Positions 27,160 to 32,941 of a DNA stretch of 32,941 nt are shown in pieces. Below the pieces are notes generated by a model. The model was given only the letters and a program-made list of their open reading frames with translations, was not told the DNA's origin and did no database searches. Where the stretch lies: positions 1-32,941 of the forward strand of contig CAJXOQ010000021.1 of NCBI GenBank assembly GCA_913057975.1, given 5' to 3'. Position 1 is the stretch's first letter. Each line of letters opens with the position of its first letter. This DNA is from an uncultured Marinobacter sp. Its GTDB lineage: Bacteria > Pseudomonadota > Gammaproteobacteria > Pseudomonadales > Oleiphilaceae. A program made the translations under genes and the position numbers.

Positions 27160-29340
27160 TCAGGTGCTCGCCGGGCGCAGTTTGCTCTGACGCTGCGCCA
27201 GGAACGCAACCACCGCCAGAGCAATACCGCTGAGGTCTGTCCATAAACCGCCTTCGATCATCAGCAACGCCGCACCGATCAGCAGAAGACGGGTGATCAC
27301 ACCGGCGGAGGCCCGTGCAAACCAGCCCAGCACACCACCGGACAGCATATACACTCCGAACAGAGCGGTGATCAGTGCGCGGGCGATATCAAACCAGCCG
27401 GCATCCATCAGCAAGGCGCCGTTGTAGAAAAACATGAATGGCACGATGAACGCTGCAATACCAATTCGGAACGAGGCCACGGAGGTCTCCATCGCATTGG
27501 CGCCCGAAATCCCGGCAGCCGCATAGGAGGCCAGTGCAACCGGCGGGGTAATGGCTGACACCACCGCAAAATAGAACACGAAGAAGTGTGCTGTAAGCGG
27601 CTCGATGCCCAACTGAACCAGGCCCGGGGCGACCACCGACGCGGCAACTGCGTATGCGGCTGTGGTTGGCATGCCCATACCCAACAGGATCGAGATGAAC
27701 ATGGCGAAGATCAGCGCCAGCAATTGGCTGGCCTCGGCCACGTCCAGCAGCAACACGGAAAACCGCGCTCCAACACCGGTCAGGGAAATGACGCCCACAA
27801 TCACACCGGCCGCCGCACATACCACAATGATCTGGATGGCCATGTACGACGCAATTTCCAGCGCCTCAAGGATCTTCCGTATGCCCATTTTGTTGGGCGA
27901 GAACCAACTGACAACTGCGGCAGATACGGTGGCAAGCGTACCGGCCCGGATCACTGAGTAGCCCATGAAGAGCGCCACAATCAGAATAATAATGGGCACA
28001 AACAGGTAGCACTGCTTCACCATGGTCTTGAGCTTGGGCAACTCATCCTCGCGCATGCCACGCATGCCGGTCTTCGCCGCCTCAAAGTCCACCATGAAAT
28101 AGACCGAGGCGAAGTAAAGGATGGCCGGGATGATCGCCGCAATGGCAATCTCGGTATAAGGAATGCCGGTAATCTCAGCCATGATGAAGGCGCCCGCGCC
28201 CATAATCGGTGGCATGATTTGCCCACCGGTAGAGGCTGCCGCTTCCACGGCCCCTGCCGACCGTTTGCTGTAACCCACCTTTTTCATCAGCGGAATGGTC
28301 AGGGAGCCGGTGGAGACTACGTTACCGGCGCTGGTTCCGTTGATCATACCCATCAGGCCGGAGGCAAAAATCGACACCTTGGCCGGGCCACCCCGAGTGC
28401 GGCCTGCCGCGGCGAAGGCGAAATTCACGAAATAATCGCCCACCTTTGACGCCTGCAGAAAGGCGGCAAAGACGATAAACAGGATGATATAGGTCGACGA
28501 CACGGCGGTGGTTGGGCCAAGAATACCGGCGTCGGTATACACCTGGCTGAAAAAGCGCTGGACCGACAGGCCCGGGTAGCCCAGGAAGCCAGGCAGATAG
28601 GGCCCCAGGAAGACATACATCAGGAAGACCAGCCCGATAATCACCAGGGCCAGACCTGCCACCCGACGAGTCAGCTCCATGATCAGTGCCGTGCCGGCAA
28701 TGGCCGCGAATGAAATGCCGACCGGCGCAAACGAGGTGCCCGTGGACATGCGCATGGAGGTGTTATAAACCACCAGGAAATAGGCGGCGACCGCCACCGA
28801 ACACACAATCAGCACCAGATCCGGCACACTGAAGCGGGAGCGCTCGCGCTGGTGAAACCAGCTCATCACGATACCGATCGCACTGGCGGCCAACAGCGGC
28901 CAGCCGAAATGCCAGGTTTCGAGGTCAACTGGAACTCTCTGAGTACCATCCACGACCATCTGGTGGAATGAAAATGTCTGGTACAGCGCATATACGGCCG
29001 GCACCAGGGCCACGGCACCGATCCAGGTTGTCCAGCGATGGCGAGCGGGACCTTCTTCGGCGGAGACAAAACGGGCACCGGCAAACAGGATGAAACCCAA
29101 CACCAGCGCCCCTGCAATATGGACAATCCGGAAAGACCAGGTTTCCAGCGGCGCAATGTTCAAGCTATAAAGATGAAACGACGAGTAGGCGATGGCCAGT
29201 AACGTCACGAACTTCAGCATTCCGCCTTCAAACAGGCGGCGATTGGCCTCGACCGGCTCTTCATCGACATCGTGGGCCAGGACGTGGTCATCGCCGATGT
29301 CGTTCACCGGATGTTCTTCGGGGTGTTGTTTGTCAGTCAT
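27160..29340 (-). CDS. TRAP transporter permease, fused small and large subunits (TAXI type)
   Basis: A 726-residue inner-membrane protein fusing DctQ-like and DctM-like parts, the usual form in TAXI-type TRAP systems. A soluble acidic N-terminus (about 1-38) is followed by many helices. The family segment GMINGTSAGN, GSLTIPLMKKVGYS, and ASTGGQIMPPIMGAGAFIMAE lies at 331-388. A second repeat-like element GMGMPTTAAYAVAASVVAPGLVQLG is near 555-580. It imports an acid with the sodium or proton gradient, fed by the binding protein encoded just upstream. The 90-base gap to that gene contains two hairpins. Confidence 0.94.
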   Translation of the reverse strand: MTDKQHPEEHPVNDIGDDHVLAHDVDEEPVEANRRLFEGGMLKFVTLLAIAYSSFHLYSLNIAPLETWSFRIVHIAGALVLGFILFAGARFVSAEEGPARHRWTTWIGAVALVPAVYALYQTFSFHQMVVDGTQRVPVDLETWHFGWPLLAASAIGIVMSWFHQRERSRFSVPDLVLIVCSVAVAAYFLVVYNTSMRMSTGTSFAPVGISFAAIAGTALIMELTRRVAGLALVIIGLVFLMYVFLGPYLPGFLGYPGLSVQRFFSQVYTDAGILGPTTAVSSTYIILFIVFAAFLQASKVGDYFVNFAFAAAGRTRGGPAKVSIFASGLMGMINGTSAGNVVSTGSLTIPLMKKVGYSKRSAGAVEAAASTGGQIMPPIMGAGAFIMAEITGIPYTEIAIAAIIPAILYFASVYFMVDFEAAKTGMRGMREDELPKLKTMVKQCYLFVPIIILIVALFMGYSVIRAGTLATVSAAVVSWFSPNKMGIRKILEALEIASYMAIQIIVVCAAAGVIVGVISLTGVGARFSVLLLDVAEASQLLALIFAMFISILLGMGMPTTAAYAVAASVVAPGLVQLGIEPLTAHFFVFYFAVVSAITPPVALASYAAAGISGANAMETSVASFRIGIAAFIVPFMFFYNGALLMDAGWFDIARALITALFGVYMLSGGVLGWFARASAGVITRLLLIGAALLMIEGGLWTDLSGIALAVVAFLAQRQSKLRPAST

Positions 29341-29367
29341 GATAGACCCTGCTCACGGGAAAACGGG

Positions 29368-29384
29368 GCCGGCGGTTTGCCGGC
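29368..29384 (-). other. Intergenic hairpin within the TAXI-TRAP operon (2)
   Basis: GCCGGC-GGTTT-GCCGGC forms a 6-bp GC-only stem with a 5-base loop, between the binding-protein stop and the permease start. Structures in this position often lower permease output relative to the abundant binding protein. Confidence 0.4.
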
Positions 29385-29392
29385 TTTGCTCA

Positions 29393-29416
29393 GGAGGGCC
29401 ACCACCGTAGCCCTCC
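29393..29416 (-). other. Intergenic hairpin within the TAXI-TRAP operon (1)
   Basis: GGAGGGC and GCCCTCC form a 7-bp stem with a 10-base loop, 14 bases after the TAXI gene stop. There is no following T tract, so complete termination is unlikely. Confidence 0.4.
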
Positions 29417-29430
29417 AGCACACACGATGG

Positions 29431-30411
29431 TTACTGATTGATCATGCTGTCTTCGATCGTGTAGCCGTTTTCGTTGAACCAACGAGCTGCACCGGGATGC
29501 CAGGACAAGACGTTGTTCTTCGTGTAGTTTTCCGGAACGGAGTTTTTGGCGGCCTTGTGGATGGACACCATCTTGTCGTTGTTCTCCATGGTCAGCTTGG
29601 TAATTTCATACACAAAGCTCTCCGGCATGTCGCAGTTGACCATGGCGAAGTTCCACATGGAGACCACGCGGGACGGCTCATTCAGGGACTGGTAGGTGCT
29701 CGCTGGAATGGTGAATTCCGAGACCGGGAAATTCGCAGTCACCTTCTTGGCCTCTTCATCCGTCATGCCGATGATGGTCACATCGGTCTGCACTTCCAGT
29801 TGGCTGACGGCCGGGATAGGAATACCGGCGGCAAAGGCCACCACGTCAATCAGACCATCCTGCAACTGCCCGCCCAAGTCAGACCAGCTACCGTTACGGC
29901 GCTCGAAATCGACGCCCAGGGTTTCCATGATGCGGGGGAAATAGGTGTCGGATGTGGAGCCGGCCGGCCCGAATCCGATGGTGGCGCCATCGGGAATATC
30001 AGAGATAGACGTAATGCCGGAACTGGAAAGTGCGGTGACGGAAAACGGCGTTTCATACATGGGAAACATCGCGCACACATTGTCCATTTTCATGCCCGGC
30101 GCCAGTGGGCTGTTACCGTCGATGGACTCCTGCGCCGGCCCCATGGTGGTCAGCCCGAACTTCAGATCGCCAGTATGAACCAGCGCCATATTCTGCATCG
30201 GGCCACCGGTAATTTCAGCACCACCGGATACGCCCAGGTTCTCGGCGACAAAGTTTGCCCATCCGGACCCATACGCAAAGTAGGTTCCCCCCTGACTTGC
30301 GGTACCGACCGTGAAGTTATCCGGCCAATCAGACCGGTCCTGAGCGATGGCGGGACTAGTGGCGGCAAACGTTGAGACAAATGCCACGGCAAAGACGGAT
30401 TGGGTTTTCAT
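29431..30411 (-). CDS. TRAP transporter solute-binding protein, TAXI family
   Basis: A 326-residue periplasmic receptor. The frame is open to 30480, but ATG 30411 is chosen: GGAG lies 8 bases upstream and the protein then begins with a clean signal peptide ending AIA (about residue 23). The mature protein has VGTASQGGTYFAYGSGWANFV, the N-terminal signature of TAXI receptors, and later GFGPAGSTSDTYFPRIMETLGVDF. It would deliver a ligand to the fused permease encoded next. Known TAXI ligands include dicarboxylates and glutamate-like acids, so the ligand here is unknown. A sigma-54 promoter lies about 85 bases upstream of the start. Confidence 0.93.
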   Translation of the reverse strand: MKTQSVFAVAFVSTFAATSPAIAQDRSDWPDNFTVGTASQGGTYFAYGSGWANFVAENLGVSGGAEITGGPMQNMALVHTGDLKFGLTTMGPAQESIDGNSPLAPGMKMDNVCAMFPMYETPFSVTALSSSGITSISDIPDGATIGFGPAGSTSDTYFPRIMETLGVDFERRNGSWSDLGGQLQDGLIDVVAFAAGIPIPAVSQLEVQTDVTIIGMTDEEAKKVTANFPVSEFTIPASTYQSLNEPSRVVSMWNFAMVNCDMPESFVYEITKLTMENNDKMVSIHKAAKNSVPENYTKNNVLSWHPGAARWFNENGYTIEDSMINQ

Positions 30412-30497
30412 AAAGGATGCTCCCGTTTCGTTGTGTTTGTTGGGTGCTAGAACGGAGCCCAGCAGGTTCCGATTGGACACTTACAGCAACGAACAAG

Positions 30498-30513
30498 AGC
30501 AACTAGCAGGCCA
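30498..30513 (-). promoter_or_regulatory. Predicted sigma-54 promoter of the TAXI-TRAP operon
   Basis: The minus strand reads TGGCCTGCTAGTTGCT against the consensus TGGCACGNNNNTTGCW, two mismatches. The GG (-24) and GC (-12) doublets are separated by exactly 10 bases. It lies 86 bases before the TAXI ATG. A DctD-type sigma-54 activator is encoded further down the same strand, which makes the match meaningful. Confidence 0.75.
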
Positions 30514-30588
30514 GATACGGCAACTAATTGATCTTACGGATATTTCAAAAATAAAGCCGGGGCAGATCAAGCAGTAGCGGGTAACATT

Positions 30589-30630
30589 CCACCCATTTCC
30601 AGGAAGGTAATGGGTGGAGATCCACCCATA
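30589..30630 (-). promoter_or_regulatory. Alternating inverted half-sites, candidate enhancer for the DctD homologue
   Basis: Three half-sites alternate in orientation: CCACCCATT (30589-30597), AATGGGTGG (30609-30617) and CCACCCATA (30622-30630). Adjacent pairs form an 8-9-bp and a 7-bp inverted repeat. They lie about 77-118 bases upstream of the -24 element, where sigma-54 activators usually bind. As RNA they could form alternative hairpins downstream of the preceding gene, so an attenuator or terminator role is the other reading. Confidence 0.5.
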
Positions 30631-30652
30631 TTGCACGACACAAACCGCGTGA

Positions 30653-31642
30653 TCAGGCTTTACCCTGTTTACTGGAACTCGAGTAGTTCTCCCAAACCAG
30701 GATCGCCGCAGCCAGATCTTCCAGCGAAACACCCACGGATTTGAACAGGGTAATGGCATCATCACCGTTGCGGCCAGCATGGGTACCACTTGCCAGTTCA
30801 GACAACTCCGCCTGAATCTTGTCCATGGCAAAAACGCCGTCTTTCACAGCAAAGTGCAGGTCCCCTGCTTCGCCTTTTGCGCCTGCATAGGAATCAACAA
30901 AGACATCAGAGCGAGCAACGCATTCGCTGTCGGTCTCCCGCATATCCTTTCGGAATGCCCCAACCAGATCCAGATGCGTTCCGGGTTTCAGCCATTCACC
31001 CTGAATCATGGGCTGGGTTGAGAGCGTCGCCGCGCTGACGATATCCGCCTCTGGAACCACCGAGGCCAGGTTGTCGGTGGCGGTGACAGACTCAAACGCC
31101 ACCTGCCCCTTGTTGTAACCCGAGTACGACCGGGCCAGGTCCTCCGCTTTGCTCAGGTTGCGACCGTACACCACGACCCGGCGAATCGGCCGCACCGACG
31201 CATGGGCTTCAATCAACATTGGCGCCAGCTTGCCAGTGCCCACGACAACCAGGGTCTCGGCATCTTCACGGGCCAGATAGCGGGCAGCCAGAGCGGAGGC
31301 CGCGGCAGTGCGGCGGCGAGTCAGTTCACTGCCATCGATACAGGCCAGGGGCTGGCCCGTGGCGCCGTCACTCAGCAGGTAGACGCCGCTGATCGCGGGC
31401 ATGCCGCGATTCGCATTCTGGGGGAAAACGTTCACCATCTTCACACCAAGATAGCCCGGCTGTTTGCCCTGATCTTCCCAGGCCGGCATCAGCAGCATCG
31501 TAGCCTCCCCATCCTGACGCTCAACAGCATGATGGTGGCGAGGTGGTGTTACGATGCCGCCAGCGAAAGCACTTCCCAATTGGTCGACAAGCCCATTCCA
31601 GGGTAGGTTTTCGGCGACGACTTCAGAGTCGAGTATTTGCAT
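30653..31642 (-). CDS. ornithine cyclodeaminase / mu-crystallin family protein
   Basis: A 329-residue NAD(P)-dependent enzyme. The frame runs to 31747, but ATG 31642 is preferred because residues before it are unlike the family and overlap the preceding permease gene. Family features are KMVNVFPQN at about 68-76, DGSELTRRRTAAASALAARYLA at about 103-124, the nucleotide-binding VVGTGKLA at about 133-140, and LDLVGAFRKDMRE. Members deaminate ornithine to proline, reduce cyclic imines such as pyrroline-2-carboxylate, or act on alanine, lysine or ectoine intermediates, and sequence alone does not decide. It lies 52 bases after a TRAP permease gene, so its substrate may be what that transporter imports. 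Confidence 0.88.
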   Translation of the reverse strand: MQILDSEVVAENLPWNGLVDQLGSAFAGGIVTPPRHHHAVERQDGEATMLLMPAWEDQGKQPGYLGVKMVNVFPQNANRGMPAISGVYLLSDGATGQPLACIDGSELTRRRTAAASALAARYLAREDAETLVVVGTGKLAPMLIEAHASVRPIRRVVVYGRNLSKAEDLARSYSGYNKGQVAFESVTATDNLASVVPEADIVSAATLSTQPMIQGEWLKPGTHLDLVGAFRKDMRETDSECVARSDVFVDSYAGAKGEAGDLHFAVKDGVFAMDKIQAELSELASGTHAGRNGDDAITLFKSVGVSLEDLAAAILVWENYSSSSKQGKA

Positions 31643-31660
31643 ACTTTGAGTTCCCGTTCG

Positions 31661-31682
31661 GGGTGCCTGCAACCAGGCACCC
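31661..31682 (-). other. Intercistronic hairpin between dctM-like and cyclodeaminase genes
   Basis: GGGTGCCTG and CAGGCACCC form a perfect 9-bp stem with loop CAAC. No T tract follows on the minus strand. It would sit just before the cyclodeaminase ribosome site and may limit read-through or protect the upstream mRNA. Confidence 0.5.
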
Positions 31683-31694
31683 GCAATGAATGGT

Positions 31695-32871
31695 TTACCA
31701 GGACGGTCCGCCGGTGATGCCCGGCAACCACATGACCGCCGGCTCATAGAAAAGGACCACAGCCAGCACGATCAACTGGATCACAATGAACGGAATCACT
31801 CCGAGGTACATGTGTTTCAGAGTAATCTCAGGCGGCGTTATGGCCCTCAAGTAGAATATCGACGGTGCCAACGGCGGTGTCAGATAGCTTGTCTGCAGTA
31901 CCACGAGGAAGGCCACGCAGAACCAGATGTCGTCGAAGCCCAAAGCGCGGACTACCGGCATGGCAACCGGAATCACGATCAGCACGACAGACATCATGTC
32001 TAGCACGAAGCCCGCGAGGAAGGCAATCAACAGGATCAGGCCTATGATGGCCCAGGGCTCCAGACCAGTGGCCATCAGCATCGACTGCACCGTCGCCATA
32101 CCGCCAGCGGCAAAGAACACCCCGGCAAACATGTGGCCACCCAACAGGATCAGCAAGATCATGGCGGTAATGTTGACGGTCCGGCCGCAGGAATCCCAAA
32201 ACACCTTCAGGTTCAGGTTGCGGTAGAACGCGGACAGTGCCAACGCACCAGCGGCGCCGCAGGCGGCAGCTTCGGTGGGTGTGGCCAGCCCCATCAGAAT
32301 GGTACCCAGTACAGTGAAGATCAGTGCGGCTGTGGGCAACAAGGCGTAGACGGTAACCTTCATCTTCTGGCCCAGGGTGTAATGCACAGCCTCGTCATCA
32401 ATCCGTGGCGCCATTGAAGGTTTGAGATAGGCGATGGCGATGATATAGACAATAAACAGCACCGCCATCAACAGCCCCGGAATCAGCAGGCCGCTGAACA
32501 GAGAACCCACGGACACACTGGCCACCGGGCCCAGAACAACAACGGTAATGGACGGGGGAATCGCGGTTCCCAGGGAACCCGATGAGCAGATGACACCAGA
32601 CATCAGACTCTTATCGTAGTGATGCTTCATCATCACAGGGATGGCCAGCATCCCGATAACCGCCTCAGTGGCACCCACGACACCAGACGAGGCAGCAAAG
32701 ATGGTACCCAATACAATGGCGCCCACACCCAGACCACCCGGCAGACGCACTGTCCACATATGGACCGCCTTGAACAGACGCTCTGCAATGCCGGATTTTT
32801 CCAGCATGGCGCCCATAAATATGAACAGCGGGACCGCGGCCAGAATCGCGTTGGAAGCGGTATCCTCGATC
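31695..32871 (-). CDS. TRAP transporter large permease DctM, N-terminally truncated
   Basis: The C-terminal ~391 residues of a DctM-type TRAP permease, cut by the contig end. The frame opens into adapter sequence beyond 32871, and the peptide MGSKMCIRDR encoded there is artefact. Visible family motifs include PLFIFMGAMLEKSGIAERLF, FAASSGVVGATEAVIGMLAIPVM, SSGSLGTAIPPSITVVVLG and LDMMSVVLIVIPVAMPVV. This large-subunit type is normally encoded after a separate DctQ and with a DctP receptor, both expected beyond the contig end. It is a different TRAP system from the TAXI one nearby. The cyclodeaminase gene follows on the same strand. Confidence 0.94.
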
Positions 32872-32941
32872 CTGTCTCTTATACACATCTTCGAGCCCAC
32901 GAGACGGACTCCTATCTCGTATGCCGTCTTCTGCTTGAAAA
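32872..32941. other. Nextera read-2 / i7 adapter (artefact)
   Basis: The mosaic end CTGTCTCTTATACACATCT (32872-32890) is followed by the Nextera read-2 adapter with one mismatch (T at 32891). Then come an 8-base index GGACTCCT (32906-32913), the P7 flow-cell sequence (32914-32937) and four A's. All of it is synthetic. Confidence 0.98.

Noticed and set aside
29272..30375. 367-codon plus-strand frame opposite the TAXI gene
   Set aside because: It overlaps the TAXI gene antisense, has shadow-frame composition and lacks a ribosome site or known motif.
5226..31642. Ectoine degradation pair EutB/EutC from the threonine dehydratase-like and cyclodeaminase-like genes
   Set aside because: The two genes are 24 kb apart, and no EutD/EutE or ectoine-specific receptor is seen. 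The family resemblance alone is not enough.

Overview
The window looks like a Gammaproteobacterial chromosome fragment, most like a marine, hydrocarbon-associated Marinobacter. This rests on GC-rich coding sequence, fused PntA plus PntB, acyl-CoA degradation genes, a Baeyer-Villiger monooxygenase, and several TRAP/TTT organic-acid transporters. I could not test the assignment by a search. Both ends are synthetic: bases 1-28 and 32872-32941 are Illumina Nextera adapter, so both terminal genes are cut and the true contig is about 29-32871.

Layout. (1) 30-5207, plus strand: a beta-oxidation cluster of a truncated FadB-type hydroxyacyl-CoA dehydrogenase, a thiolase, a large/small acyl-CoA dehydrogenase pair resembling PimC/PimD, and an SDR. 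(2) 5226-8769: a PLP-dependent threonine dehydratase-like enzyme, a Baeyer-Villiger monooxygenase, and a divergent FabR-like TetR regulator, with two tandem palindromic operators before the monooxygenase. (3) 8914-11895: pntAB transhydrogenase. (4) 11884-14628, minus strand: patatin-like lipase, two-helix membrane protein, ExoD protein and BamE-like lipoprotein. (5) 14709-16543: a complete group IIC intron with its maturase, placed directly after the tctA terminator. (6) 16604-23866: tctCBA tricarboxylate transporter, a divergent Porin_O_P family porin, and a CitA/CitB-type two-component system. (7) 23883-32871, minus strand: DctB/DctD-type two-component system, fused TRAP permease with TAXI binding protein, an ornithine cyclodeaminase-family enzyme, and a truncated DctM permease.

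How the parts may work together. The right half reads as two organic-acid uptake modules, each beside its own sensor/regulator pair. The TAXI-TRAP operon has a well-matching sigma-54 promoter (30498-30513). About 80-120 bp upstream of it lie inverted half-sites, where an enhancer-binding protein such as the adjacent DctD homologue would be expected to bind. The left half suggests oxidation of acyl-CoA or dicarboxyl-CoA substrates, possibly fed by ring-opening of cyclic ketones by the monooxygenase.

The most unusual element is a family of three ~100-bp palindromic repeats (1644-1749, 1854-1958, 8011-8110). They share a conserved core, but their 23-24-bp arms differ from copy to copy while staying complementary within each copy. 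No rRNA, tRNA or CRISPR array was seen.
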